Source: an uncultured Methanobacterium sp.
GTDB taxonomy: Archaea > Methanobacteriota > Methanobacteria > Methanobacteriales > Methanobacteriaceae
DNA length: 64,000 nt
Reading direction: 5' to 3'
NCBI RefSeq assembly: GCF_963665055.1
Contig: NZ_OY762015.1
Location: forward strand, 1,284,501 to 1,348,500
Shown: piece by piece, positions 23,923 to 33,591 of the stretch
Layout: every line of letters starts with the position of its first letter
Numbering within the stretch: the stretch's first letter is position 1
Translations under genes and position numbers: made by a program
The notes under the pieces: model-generated
The model's input: the letters and a program-made list of their open reading frames with translations, nothing else
Told to the model about the DNA's origin: nothing
Database searches by the model: none

Positions 23923-24372
23923 TTAATGAACAACCAAAACTGGACAAGATACAGCCCTAACCACGTTTTCAGCCAGGCTTCCCAGTACAAATCTATTAAT
24001 TCCCTGTTTTCCAGAAGTACCAATCGTGATTAAGCCTATACTTTCTTCTTCAACAGTTTTAACTATTACATCTGTAGGAGAACCTTCTTTAATAAAAGTA
24101 GTCAGTTTAATTTTCTGATTATCCCCTTCAGTTTCTAACAGATCAGAAATCTTTACCAGTGCTTTATTTCCCTCTTCTTTAAGCAATTTTAAAGTTTGCA
24201 CTCTTATGCGCTCTTCTGGTAAAGCAACTAATGAAGAAGTATCAATCACATTTAAAGCAATAATCTCTGCACCACTTGCACTGGCAAGCCATAGTGCATG
24301 TTTTACAGCTTTATTTGCATATTCAGAACCATTAGTAGGAATTAAAATCTTATCAATGATTTTATCAGACAA
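23923..24372 (-). CDS. Universal stress protein, UspA family
   Basis: 149 residues from TTG 24372 behind a GGAGGAGG site. The alpha/beta nucleotide-binding fold shows KILIPTNGSEYANKAVKHAL at the N-terminus and the ATP-binding motif GTSGKQGINRFVLGSLAENV (G-x2-G-x9-G-S). It likely binds ATP and acts in stress survival as a dimer. The partner is unknown. Confidence 0.92.
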   Translation of the reverse strand: MSDKIIDKILIPTNGSEYANKAVKHALWLASASGAEIIALNVIDTSSLVALPEERIRVQTLKLLKEEGNKALVKISDLLETEGDNQKIKLTTFIKEGSPTDVIVKTVEEESIGLITIGTSGKQGINRFVLGSLAENVVRAVSCPVLVVH

Positions 24373-24555
24373 TACAGCCTCCTCCTTAATTTAACAGGAG
24401 TCATCAGCTTAAAAAATAAGCGGTTGAAGGTGAACTCCATCACCATAGTAAACTATGCTATTATTTTCTATATATACATTTTCTTATGAATTTAGACCAA
24501 TTATAATAAAAAAAATCAATTATATGAAATATAATTGACTATCATGGATTAATCT

Positions 24556-25128
24556 TTAATTTGCAACTTCTTCGTTTTGTTGTCTGCGTTTCCTAACATA
24601 TTTTGTATATTCCACTGTGAAAACCAGCCCAATCAATATAAGGATCCACCCTGCAATTTCAAAAGACCATCCTCCCCCTCCATGGTGATTGAACTTGTAA
24701 TAATTAATCCCCAGATCCACTAAAAATATAACTCCCCAAAAAGCAGTGATTATCTGGTTAGTGCGAATGAAAGTAGGATTATCCCAGAGACTCTTATCCA
24801 CTTCTTCCTTAGCATACTGGAGCGTGAATGGATGACCAATAAGCAGAAATCCCCATGTAACTACGGCCAAAGTCCCGTAAGAAAGAATGCCCACGTGGGA
24901 TATTACCCACATGTTCTTCAAGAGCACGATGGCTATAAATATAATGATAAAAAATAGGAAGGTCACCCAGGGTAGGATATACCATTTACGCATCTGTTTA
25001 TAACCCAAAATCACAGCAATAGCAAGAGATATGATTATAGCTATTTCCAGACTTAAAAATGATTGTCCAGCTATGAGTCCAAAAATAATCCATGGTGCAA
25101 AGGCTAAAAGGAGCTTAATAACGTTCAT
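24556..25128 (-). CDS. Membrane protein of unknown function
   Basis: 190 residues with about six hydrophobic helices, beginning KLLLAFAPWIIFGLIAGQ and ending VEYTKYVRKRRQQNEEVAN, a basic cytoplasmic tail. A GHPFTLQYAKEEVDKSLWDNP stretch between helices 4 and 5 is strikingly polar. I do not recognise a family signature beyond that. AGGTAATG precedes ATG 25128. It is divergent from the small membrane protein at 25341. Confidence 0.75.
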   Translation of the reverse strand: MNVIKLLLAFAPWIIFGLIAGQSFLSLEIAIIISLAIAVILGYKQMRKWYILPWVTFLFFIIIFIAIVLLKNMWVISHVGILSYGTLAVVTWGFLLIGHPFTLQYAKEEVDKSLWDNPTFIRTNQIITAFWGVIFLVDLGINYYKFNHHGGGGWSFEIAGWILILIGLVFTVEYTKYVRKRRQQNEEVAN

Positions 25129-25340
25129 AACATTACCTTTTGTATTAAATAAATAAATTAAATGAGATTCCTGTTTATAAAGGTATTGTCTTTCTAGATT
25201 TATCCTACTTTGTTTATTTTTCTAGAGTACTGCATAAGATTTCATTAACAATTAAAATACAGTAATCTATGGCGTAAAAGACTTATATTTTAAAAAAGAA
25301 ATTATAGTAGTAGATTATTCATCTGAGGGGAGGTGAAAAA

Positions 25341-25508
25341 ATGGTTGAAAAACAACAAGCAACTGGGGGATCAATGGTTGGATTTGCAATTATAATCTTA
25401 ATTCTTTTCCTGATATTCCCGGTGTTCACTTGGTACCTAATCTGGTTTGCAATTATTGTAATGCTGCTGGGTGGTCTTATTACCCTTATGACCGGAGGCG
25501 CAGAATAA
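25341..25508 (+). CDS. Small (55-residue) membrane protein
   Basis: ATG 25341 stands 5 nt behind a strong GGGGAGGTGA site. The product is MVEKQQATGGSMVGFAIIIL... with two adjacent hydrophobic helices (GFAIIILILFLIFPVFTWY and LIWFAIIVMLLGGLITLMT), ending GGAE. Single short integral membrane protein, orphan, function unknown. The ribosome binding site and TATA-rich upstream region make it a likely real gene. Confidence 0.75.
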   Translation: MVEKQQATGGSMVGFAIIILILFLIFPVFTWYLIWFAIIVMLLGGLITLMTGGAE

Positions 25509-25586
25509 TATTTATTTATAACCTTCGAAAATTAAATTCTTATTTTTTTCCTAAGTTGAATCCTAAAATTAGGGCATTAAACTTAT

Positions 25587-26405
25587 TTAAATCCTTTTGG
25601 AAGCCCACAGTATCATCCTGGCAACCAGTTCGGGTTTAGCTGGATCCAGTTCTGGATGTGGGCCAGAGAGAATTATTCTCCCTGAGCCACGATTATCATC
25701 CACAATTGCAGCATAACCTGATAAGACCGTGTTATTTTCCTCATAAATTGCTATGGGAGTGTAATTACCATTTTTGTATAGTCCTGGGGTGTTGGAAACC
25801 GTGAAAGAGAGTAAGGTAAATGTGTCGGTTGTGCTGGTGATGAAGGCACAGGGATCAATTTTTCCATTAGAATATTTGAGGGTGTTAACACCATAACTGG
25901 TAATGGTAATGGGCATTAAACCATCGGCATCGGTGTAATTACAGTTTACATTGGGTGAAATTCCCCAACCAGAACCGTATTCTCCATTGTAGTTGGAAGC
26001 AGCATAAGCACCAGCACATATTCCCATGTAACCATTCCCTGCTTCTACAAATTTCTTTATATCATCTGGATTTATTGATGGATCCTCAAAGAGGAGTTGA
26101 ATATCAGCCCCAGATATGACTAAAACATCCTGCCCGGATAAAACTTCAGAATTAATAACATCAGTGGTGGTGTAATTAAATTTAAGATTGGGGTTGTTAT
26201 GTTGTGCCTGTTCCAGGCAGTATTCCAGTCCATTCACACTATCGGTAGATGTGGCTTCACCCTCATAAATCAAGACATTCACTGGTTCGAAATTGGCGTT
26301 ACATGTAGTTTTATTAACTTCCCGCAGGTTAAATCCATAAATAGTTACACTGAGAGCCAAAATCAACATAAACCCAATAATAAAGGCGTATTTAAATTTT
26401 TTAAT
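25587..26405 (-). CDS. Exported BPL-N (biotin-protein-ligase N-terminal, GATase1-like) domain protein
   Basis: About 272 residues. A membrane anchor or signal (KKFKYAFIIGFMLILALSVTIYGF) is followed by a class I glutamine-amidotransferase-like fold: VNVLIYEGEATSTDSVNGLEYCL, LSGQDVLVISGADIQLL, then GYMGICAGAYAAS, the Cys nucleophile elbow. The C-terminus has GYAAIVDDNRGSGRIILSGPHPE. The family is the BPL_N domain of unknown reaction. The only ATG (26369) lies inside the signal helix. ATT at 26405, 5 nt behind GGGGGTG, gives the natural IKKFKYAF start, so an AUU start is likely. Confidence 0.8.
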   Translation of the reverse strand: MKKFKYAFIIGFMLILALSVTIYGFNLREVNKTTCNANFEPVNVLIYEGEATSTDSVNGLEYCLEQAQHNNPNLKFNYTTTDVINSEVLSGQDVLVISGADIQLLFEDPSINPDDIKKFVEAGNGYMGICAGAYAASNYNGEYGSGWGISPNVNCNYTDADGLMPITITSYGVNTLKYSNGKIDPCAFITSTTDTFTLLSFTVSNTPGLYKNGNYTPIAIYEENNTVLSGYAAIVDDNRGSGRIILSGPHPELDPAKPELVARMILWASKRI

Positions 26406-27089
26406 GTTTACACCCCCAGTTTCCTTAGATCTGTTAACTTTTTATCGGTTAATCTTTAGATCAGTTAACCTTTTATCTGTAAATCTTAGATCAGTTAACC
26501 TTTTATCTGTAAATCTTAGATCAGTTAACCTTTATTGGTTAATCTTTAGATCGGTTAACCTACAAATCAGCCAGTAAATATCTGAATACTTGAGAAAATA
26601 ATCAAATCTCAGAAACCATCTATTTCTGGTTATATTTATATTATAACACCTTTAAAAACTTTATTTTTTCTTTTAAGAGTGATAGGTTTTCTTTAAAGAG
26701 TTATGAGAATTTTTAAGAATGATCCCAACCTGTAAAAAAATATACTCAGAAGCCAATCATTAGCCAAAAACCAAACATTAACCAGAAGTCAATCGATTAA
26801 CCAAAAACCAATCATTAGCGATTCTGATAAATCAACTATGAACTAAATTCATCAAAGGGGAATATTTATTTTCGAACTTACATTATCCACCCAATATGTA
26901 AAAATAATTGCAGATTAATTTCCCAATAAATAAAATTGTTTTAAATCAGATTCAAAAATAAAGGATTAAATATAGGGCGTTAAGTAAGTAAGTACTTTAA
27001 TCATAGTTATTTTGTTATAAATCATGAGATTTATCCGAATATAATAAATAGGGGACCAGATAATTAGTAAAGATATAATAGGTGATAAC
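26406..27089. other. Gene-free stretch before acyl-CoA synthetase
   Basis: 684 bp. It contains the 30-bp tandem repeat (26430-26560), degenerate direct repeats of CCAATCATTAGCC/AACCAAAAACCA type at about 26745-26825, and then AT-rich sequence with a TTATAAATC box near 27013-27021 that may serve the acyl-CoA synthetase. I see no RNA gene. Confidence 0.45.
26430..26560. repeat. Tandem repeat, about 30-bp unit, 4.3 copies
   Basis: Units at 26430-26460, 26461-26490, 26491-26520 and 26521-26550, plus a 10-bp partial. Each begins with TCAGTTAACC or a close variant, and the two middle copies are identical. GTTAAC palindromes recur every 30 bp, next to AGATC. It lies just upstream of the BPL-N gene (minus strand). 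Confidence 0.9.
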
Positions 27090-29231
27090 ATGCTTGATAT
27101 GTTTAATGCTAAATCAGTTGCAGTAATAGGTGCATCGGAAACAAAGGGTAAAATTGGTTATGACTTAATGACATCCCTCCTTAATTATTACAAAGGTAAG
27201 ATCGTCCCAATTAACCCCAAAGGTGGTGAAGTACTGGGACTCAAGGCCTATAAATCCATAAAAGAATATGGACATGTAGACCTGGCAGTTATAGTAATAC
27301 CATCCCACCTGATCCCGGCCACAGTTGAAGATTGTGGAGAAACTGGAATAAAGAACATCGTTGTGATCTCAGCAGGATTTAAAGAGGTTGACACAGAAGG
27401 AGCCAGACTGGAAAACCAGCTGGTGGAAATATGCAAAAAATACAATATTAAACTGGTGGGCCCCAACTGTCTGGGCATAATGGACACCTACAATGATATG
27501 AATGCATCATTCTCTTCTGATATTGCCCATAAAGGGAAAATATCATTCATGACCCAATCTGGAGCCATAATGGCTGCTATCTTAGATTACGCTGATAAGA
27601 AGAATATAGGATTTTCCAGGATCGTGAGCCTGGGAAATAAGGCCGTGATCAATGAAAATGATTGTATGAAGGATTTCATGGAAGATGAAAACACCGAGGT
27701 TATAACCGCCTACCTGGAAGGTATTGTAGACGGACCCGGATTTATAGACGCCTGTAGAGAAGCTTCAAAGAAAAAACCAGTTCTGGTTATCAAGTCGGGT
27801 ACAACATCCAAGGGATCAGAAGCAGTTTCATCCCACACCGGTACCATTGCTGGATCAGACTCTGCCTATGAAGCAGCATTCTCCCAGTGTGGAATCATCC
27901 GTGTGAATTCCCTGGACGAAATGATGGACTACAGTAGTGCCCTGGCACTATCACCCCTCCCCAAGGGAAACAAAATAGCCATAATCACCAATGCTGGTGG
28001 TCCAGCAATTATGACCACTGACGCTGCCATAAAAGCAGGTCTGGAAATTGCCGAACTCACCACAGAAACCAAAGAAAAACTAAACGAAGGATTACCAGCT
28101 ACTGCCAGTGTTAAAAATCCAGTGGATGTCCTGGGGGACGCCAGCCCTGAAAGGTACGCCTTCACCCTGGACACTGTACTGGCAGATCCCAATGTGGATG
28201 GAATTATCTACCTGGTAACACCCCAGTCAGTCACTGACCCTGAGGGAATTGCCCAGGTCGCCATAGACCACGCCAGTAAAACTGAAAAACCAATCCTGTG
28301 CAGTTTCTTTGGAGGAACTCGTTTTGAAGGGGCTGAAAAACTCCTGGCAGCTAAAAAGGTCCCCAACTACCTTTACCCCAAAAGAGCAGTTAAAAGCCTG
28401 AAAACCCTCTATGATTACACCGTTATTCGTGAACAGGAATATCCTAAATCTCCAGAATTTGATGTTGATAAAAATCTGGTTAAAAACATCATAGAAAATG
28501 CACGGGAAAAGGGTATGCACACCCTGGGTCTGGAATCACTGGACATCTTAAAAGCATACGGAATACCAACTGTGGGTACTGCCATCACCAAAACCGCGGA
28601 GGAAACTGTGAAAGCTGCCGAGGAAATAGGATATCCCCTGGTTATGAAGATCGTTTCCCCACAGATTTCACACAAATCAGATGTGGGTGGAATCAAGCTA
28701 AACCTCTCCAGTGCTGAGGAAGTTAAAGATGCATATGAAGATATGATGGAAAACATACCATTAAAAGAACCAGAAGCAGATCTGGAGGGTGTTCAGTTAC
28801 AGAAAATGTTATCCGGTGGTACCGAAGTTATCATTGGTATGGTGCAGGACCCTACCTTTGGTTCCATGCTCATGTTTGGACTGGGTGGTATATACGTAGA
28901 AGTTCTAGAAGATGTTAAATTTGCCATCGCCCCAGTAAATGAAGGGGAAGCCAAGGATATGATAAGGCAGATCAAAACTCATGAACTTCTGGAAGGCGCC
29001 CGTGGAGATAAGCCCAAAGATGTGGATTCCATTGCGGACATAATACTCCGGATCTCACAGCTGGTCACTGATTTCCCTGAGATCAACGAGTTTGAAATCA
29101 ACCCATTAATGGTTTTCAATGAAGGAGACGGATCACTGGCTGTTGATATGAGATTGATGTTGAAAGAAGGAAGTTCTGATGATCTGTTACAGAGCTCCCC
29201 ATTATCAACCCGGTTAAAAACAACCCATTAA
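27090..29231 (+). CDS. ADP-forming acetate/acyl-CoA synthetase (fused alpha-beta)
   Basis: 713 residues. It converts acyl-CoA + ADP + Pi to acid + ATP + CoA, or the reverse. Residues 1-125 are the CoA-binding domain (SVAVIGASETKGKIGYDLM). Next come succinyl-CoA-ligase-like domains with the phosphorylated histidine in SSHTGTIAGSD (about residue 250) and ITNAGGPAIMTTDAA. From about 480 an ATP-grasp domain carries GYPLVMKIVSPQISHKSDVGG and EINPLMVF. The gene has the single-chain alpha-beta order. GGTGAT precedes ATG 27090. Monocistronic. Confidence 0.94.
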   Translation: MLDMFNAKSVAVIGASETKGKIGYDLMTSLLNYYKGKIVPINPKGGEVLGLKAYKSIKEYGHVDLAVIVIPSHLIPATVEDCGETGIKNIVVISAGFKEVDTEGARLENQLVEICKKYNIKLVGPNCLGIMDTYNDMNASFSSDIAHKGKISFMTQSGAIMAAILDYADKKNIGFSRIVSLGNKAVINENDCMKDFMEDENTEVITAYLEGIVDGPGFIDACREASKKKPVLVIKSGTTSKGSEAVSSHTGTIAGSDSAYEAAFSQCGIIRVNSLDEMMDYSSALALSPLPKGNKIAIITNAGGPAIMTTDAAIKAGLEIAELTTETKEKLNEGLPATASVKNPVDVLGDASPERYAFTLDTVLADPNVDGIIYLVTPQSVTDPEGIAQVAIDHASKTEKPILCSFFGGTRFEGAEKLLAAKKVPNYLYPKRAVKSLKTLYDYTVIREQEYPKSPEFDVDKNLVKNIIENAREKGMHTLGLESLDILKAYGIPTVGTAITKTAEETVKAAEEIGYPLVMKIVSPQISHKSDVGGIKLNLSSAEEVKDAYEDMMENIPLKEPEADLEGVQLQKMLSGGTEVIIGMVQDPTFGSMLMFGLGGIYVEVLEDVKFAIAPVNEGEAKDMIRQIKTHELLEGARGDKPKDVDSIADIILRISQLVTDFPEINEFEINPLMVFNEGDGSLAVDMRLMLKEGSSDDLLQSSPLSTRLKTTH

Positions 29232-29714
29232 AAATCTGGTTGTAACCAAAATATAAGCCCATGATTGATATTCGTAATGAATATCAATCCTTTTAAATCC
29301 AAATCCTACTTTTTTTAAAAATATATGGTATATTATTTTTTTATATTCTCCTAAAAATTAATAAAATCTAAAAACTCCATTAACCTCCCCTTATGACTAT
29401 AAATATTTTTTTAAGATTTAAAAGTATTTTAGAACCAACTTTAATAGTTCTTTAACTGTGATTACAATCACCAAAACCTTTATCCTTTTTTATTTATATG
29501 TGAATCATATAATTTAATGTAAGAAAATTTTAATGTAATAAAAACTTCAGATCATTAATCAATTAGACTACAATGATATTATGAACAAAATTTCCATTAA
29601 TAAAACTGTAAACTGGTTTAAATTCATTTTAAGGTTTAATCAAATTAAATGAGTAATTAAAAACCATAATATGACCGGGAAATTTCTGCATGTGAAAAAG
29701 TTTAAAGTGTTAAA
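29232..29714. other. Gene-free stretch after acyl-CoA synthetase
   Basis: 483 bp, AT-rich, holding a hairpin at 29263-29289 and otherwise no recognisable gene or repeat. The 3' part must hold the sensor kinase promoter. Confidence 0.4.
29263..29289 (+). terminator. Hairpin, probable transcription terminator
   Basis: An 11-bp perfect stem, GATTGATATTC / GAATATCAATC, with a 5-nt loop GTAAT, followed by CTTTTAAA. It lies 32 bp after the acyl-CoA synthetase stop. An operator is an alternative reading. Confidence 0.5.
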
Positions 29715-32099
29715 ATGAATAAAAAGCCATTTATATCATTTAAAAATGCAGTTTTGTTAGTAATTATTATTATAATTAGTTTTATTGCTATTTCACTGCT
29801 CCTACAAGGAGAACCCACTCTCAGAATGATTTTCGGTGATCTGGCCAGCCCCATAATTGAGTTACTGGTAATTGTAAGTTTACTGTACGCAGCACAGCAA
29901 TCCAAAAAACAAGAAAAAACTATGCAGATCGCCTGGATGCTAATGGCAGTTGCTTTAATTTCTTATACTCTGGGAGACATAACCTGGGCACTCCTGGAAT
30001 TAGTTTTCCATGAAAATCCATTTCCATCGGTAGCCGACATTTTTTACCTGTTATTCTATCCTCTTTTTGCCATTGGAATCTATTTCCTACCAAGAGATAA
30101 ATTCAACTATACAGAAAAAGTGAAGATCATTCTGGAAATTGGAATTGTTATACTGACTGTTGGACTTATCTTCTGGGTTTTCTTAATAGAACCCAATCTT
30201 TCCAACAATGAAGGCTTTTATAGCAGCATGATAGCTATAACCTATATTATTGGTGATTTTGTTCTGTTTTTCGCTCTTATGAAAATTCTGTATAGTCATT
30301 TTAAAAAAGAATACTACGATGTAATGATACTACTTGGTTTGGGAGTTATTTCTCTAATTTTAAGTGATTGTATTTACTCTTACCAGACATTGCAGGGAAC
30401 TTATATATCAGGGGGTTTACTGGACGTGGGATGGATAATAGGATTGTTACTGGTAGGCCTGGCATCATTTCTACATGCCAGTGATGAAAAATACAACTTT
30501 TATAAATACACAGAATCATTATCCTTTGCCAAAAGATCAAATCTTTCTTCTAATTTACCTCCTTTTTTGGTCTTGATTGCATTCATACTACTTTTATGGA
30601 CTAATAAAACCCAATCCCAAACGAATATAAATTTAATAGAAATAGTAGTAGGTGCTATTATTTTGATGGTGCTCCTTCGCCAGGTACTTATTGAAAAATC
30701 ATTGTTGTTAAGTGAAAAAAATTACCGTGAGCTGGTGGATAACTCTCTGGTTGGTATTTATAAAACCAACCTAGCTGGAGACATACTCTTTGCCAATGAA
30801 TCACTGGTTAAGATATTTGAATTTGAAAGTTCGGAAGACTTACAGGCCAAAAAAATCGAGGAATTATATAAAAATCCTGAAACAAGGAAGGAATTTGTTT
30901 ATAAACTTAAAAAGGAAGGTAAATTAAGTCAATATGAATTAGAAATGGTTTCCAATACAGGAAACATTGTTAACATGTTGATAAGTGCTAATTTGACAGG
31001 TGATATTATTTCAGGGATGTTAATGGATATCACCCTCCGTAAAAATACAGAAAAAGCACTCCAAGATAATGAGGAGAAATATCACACTCTTTTTGAATCC
31101 AACCCAAACTACACCATGCTGTTAAATTTAGATGGGGTTATATTGGATGTTAACAGTGTTACTGCTGAATTTATCAGTACAGCTCCAGAGAAATTAATTG
31201 GTAGAAAATTACTGGAACTGGGAATATTTCCAGAGGCAGATGTCCATTTTCAGAGGGAAAAATTTTCACAGGCTCTGCAGGGGGATACTGTAGAACCATT
31301 TCAGTACAAGTTGATTAACAAAAAAGGTGAATATAGCTGGGTTCAATCTCAATTAGTCCCTATTAAGAAAGATGGTGGAATTAATTCCATTTTGGTAATT
31401 GCCACCGATATAACTGAAAGGAAAAAAGCCATTGATAACCTGAAATCATCGGTGAATGAGAAGGAGATCCTGATTAAGGAAGTACATCACCGGGTGAAAA
31501 ATAACATGCAGATCATATCCAGTTTACTCAGCCTGCAAAGCCAACACCTGACTGAGGATGAAGAAGTTGCTCAGGATGTTTTGAAGGAAAGTCAGAACAG
31601 GGTTAAGTCCATGGCCATGATCCATGAGAAACTGTACCAGTCCAAAGATTTCACCCACATCAAATTTGAAGATTACATTAAAAGGTTGATATCAAATTTA
31701 TTTTATTCCTATGACACCAAAATGGACCAGATTAAGTTAAGGGTGGATGTAGAAGACATTGACTTGAATATGGAAACTGCAATTCCCTGTGGATTGATAA
31801 TAAGTGAACTATTCTCCAATAGTCTGAAATACGCATTCCCTGAGGGAAAAAGTGGAGAAATAAGAGTTTCCCTTGAAAAATACCAGGATGATGAACATGA
31901 ATGGAACTATATTTTAACAGTGCAGGATAACGGAATAGGATTACCTTCTGACTTTGACATTAGAAATACCAGGACTCTTGGACTGGAACTGGTGAACAGC
32001 TTAACTAAGCAGATTGATGGTACCCTTGAACTTGATAGCAGCAATGGAACCAAGTTCAAGATTACATTTAAAGAATTAAAGTATAAACAAAGATTGTAG
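29715..32099 (+). CDS. Membrane-bound PAS sensor histidine kinase
   Basis: 794 residues. Residues 1 to about 330 form nine or ten membrane helices (a large sensory membrane domain). Then come two PAS domains, about 335-445 (YRELVDNSLVGIYKTNLAGDI) and 455-575 (YHTLFESNPNYTMLLNLDGVI). A HisKA_2-type dimerisation helix has the phospho-accepting His in KEVHHRVKNNMQIISSLLSL (about 595). A HATPase domain follows with IISELFSNSLKYAFPEG (N box) and VQDNGIGLP (G1). No response regulator is adjacent, as is common for such archaeal kinases. The signal is unknown. Confidence 0.93.
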   Translation: MNKKPFISFKNAVLLVIIIIISFIAISLLLQGEPTLRMIFGDLASPIIELLVIVSLLYAAQQSKKQEKTMQIAWMLMAVALISYTLGDITWALLELVFHENPFPSVADIFYLLFYPLFAIGIYFLPRDKFNYTEKVKIILEIGIVILTVGLIFWVFLIEPNLSNNEGFYSSMIAITYIIGDFVLFFALMKILYSHFKKEYYDVMILLGLGVISLILSDCIYSYQTLQGTYISGGLLDVGWIIGLLLVGLASFLHASDEKYNFYKYTESLSFAKRSNLSSNLPPFLVLIAFILLLWTNKTQSQTNINLIEIVVGAIILMVLLRQVLIEKSLLLSEKNYRELVDNSLVGIYKTNLAGDILFANESLVKIFEFESSEDLQAKKIEELYKNPETRKEFVYKLKKEGKLSQYELEMVSNTGNIVNMLISANLTGDIISGMLMDITLRKNTEKALQDNEEKYHTLFESNPNYTMLLNLDGVILDVNSVTAEFISTAPEKLIGRKLLELGIFPEADVHFQREKFSQALQGDTVEPFQYKLINKKGEYSWVQSQLVPIKKDGGINSILVIATDITERKKAIDNLKSSVNEKEILIKEVHHRVKNNMQIISSLLSLQSQHLTEDEEVAQDVLKESQNRVKSMAMIHEKLYQSKDFTHIKFEDYIKRLISNLFYSYDTKMDQIKLRVDVEDIDLNMETAIPCGLIISELFSNSLKYAFPEGKSGEIRVSLEKYQDDEHEWNYILTVQDNGIGLPSDFDIRNTRTLGLELVNSLTKQIDGTLELDSSNGTKFKITFKELKYKQRL

Positions 32100-32181
32100 G
32101 AAAGGGAAAGAAAATTTGGGGAAACAAGGAAAAAAAAGATAAGGATATACAGGAAAGTAATTCCCAGTAAGAGGTGATAGT

Positions 32182-32412
32182 ATGGATGTAGGTATGTTAA
32201 GTGTACAGTATCAAAACGGTACAGAAGAATCATTTGATATTTCCAGTAACGATGTGAACCAGATTAAAGTTATGGAAGATAGAATAGTAATCAGTTTCAA
32301 TAAAGACCCTTCCACCGGTAGGAACAAATGTAAGGTTATAATTACAGGTAACCTGGCCAGTTATGAAATTTCACCCTGTGATCTAGAAGGATTGATTGCA
32401 TCGTTTAGATAA
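32182..32412 (+). CDS. Small conserved-looking protein, function unknown
   Basis: 76 residues from ATG 32182 with an AGAGGTGAT site. It is soluble with a mixed beta pattern (MLSVQYQNGTEESFDISSND, then KVMEDRIVISFNKD); one Cys in RNKCKV and one in SPCDLEG. I recognise no domain. It follows the sensor kinase by 82 bp on the same strand and could be co-transcribed with it. Confidence 0.7.
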   Translation: MDVGMLSVQYQNGTEESFDISSNDVNQIKVMEDRIVISFNKDPSTGRNKCKVIITGNLASYEISPCDLEGLIASFR

Positions 32413-32632
32413 AAAAAATTATGAATTTCTTTAAAAATAAACGGATGAGTAATTATCAGATAGCAATCTAGAAAGATAGTAATGAAATTTAGTAATCTAA
32501 AAAGATTATAAATGAAAGTTAAATTTGAAAAGACAGTAATTTAAAGGTATAATCTAAAAAGATAGTAATTTAAAAGTATAATCTAAATATGGTAATCTAA
32601 AAGGATATTAATCTATAAAAAAAGTGGGTAAT
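32413..32632. repeat. Degenerate direct repeats around AATCTAAAAAGATAGTAAT
   Basis: The phrase AATCTAAAAAGAT followed by AGTAAT or TATAAAT recurs about six times, with variations, across 32450-32635. Copies are imperfect and irregularly spaced. No gene is seen. Confidence 0.6.
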
Positions 32633-32830
<198 letters not shown>

Positions 32831-33198
32831 ATTCCCCCAAAATAAATTAAGATTATGTTAAAATTATTTTGTAAATATTAATATTTTTATTTTGTGAAGA
32901 TTTATTGAAAAATTGGAAGATTTTGGGATTAAGAGATTTATTTTTCACACACATTGATTAACCAAGAATAGGACCTAAATGAAAAATTCCCGAAATAGGT
33001 GTTTTTCAGCAAACACATATACACTAACTTCCAAAAATAGAGCATTTTCCTAAATTAATCATTTTTTTACCATTATTATGATAAATTATGCTGTTTGTTA
33101 AAACTATGATGTTGGTTAAAAACTATACTCTTTATTAAAAGCTATACTCTTTATAAAAATCTATACTCTTTATAAAAATCTATACTCTTTATAAAAAT
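32831..33198. other. Gene-free stretch with 19-bp tandem repeat
   Basis: 368 bp between the ferredoxin start and the PIN gene end. AT-rich; the 19-bp repeat occupies its right end (33123-33198). Nothing else is recognised. Confidence 0.4.
33123..33198. repeat. Tandem repeat, 19-bp unit, 4 copies
   Basis: Units at 33123-33141, 33142-33160, 33161-33179 and 33180-33198 read CTATACTCTTTATAAAAAT (first copy with two differences). A fifth, diverged unit starts at 33199 and supplies the TAG stop of the PIN-domain gene, so the array abuts or enters the coding end. Confidence 0.93.
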
Positions 33199-33591
33199 CT
33201 ATACTGTTTTTTGAAAACTATCCATGACTTCATCAGGAGTTAAAACATTATCCATCCACTGAAAATGCTTAATATTATTGGTCACCAGCGTAGCACTTAG
33301 GGTAATTGCAGTGGCACCGATTGCATAGTCATGGGCATTTTCACTAAAATCCCATCGCCCAATAGAAGCATTAGCAGCTTCAACTGCATCATGTTTTCCA
33401 AAGGGGACCACAGTAATATTCATTTGTTCCAAAAATGCATTCACCATTGATTCTGTATTTCCCTTTTTTAGATGATGATACAGATATTCCATATAAGCAA
33501 TGGCTGGAAGATATTTTTCAAATTCAGAATTTAACAACCAGTTACAAAAGTTTTCACTGTTAAATACATTGGTGTCTAGAACTAACTTCAT
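33199..33591 (-). CDS. PIN-domain toxin (VapC-like ribonuclease)
   Basis: 130 residues with PIN-fold acidic positions: Asp in KLVLDTNVF, Glu in IAYMEYLYHH, and Asp in ENAHDYAIGATA. The final region reads LVTNNIKHFQ, with Asn where many VapCs have Asp. Such proteins are metal-dependent RNases that are neutralised by their partner. The start ATG directly abuts the stop codon of the AbrB-type gene, so the pair is translationally coupled. The 3' end lies in a tandem repeat. Confidence 0.88.
   Translation of the reverse strand: MKLVLDTNVFNSENFCNWLLNSEFEKYLPAIAYMEYLYHHLKKGNTESMVNAFLEQMNITVVPFGKHDAVEAANASIGRWDFSENAHDYAIGATAITLSATLVTNNIKHFQWMDNVLTPDEVMDSFQKTV

Noticed and set aside
27248..28756. Several minus-strand frames inside the acyl-CoA synthetase gene
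   Set aside because: They are shadows of a well-conserved coding sequence on the plus strand.
29263..29289. Palindrome after the acyl-CoA synthetase as a transposon end
   Set aside because: There is no matching second copy nearby and no transposase; its place behind a stop codon fits a terminator better.
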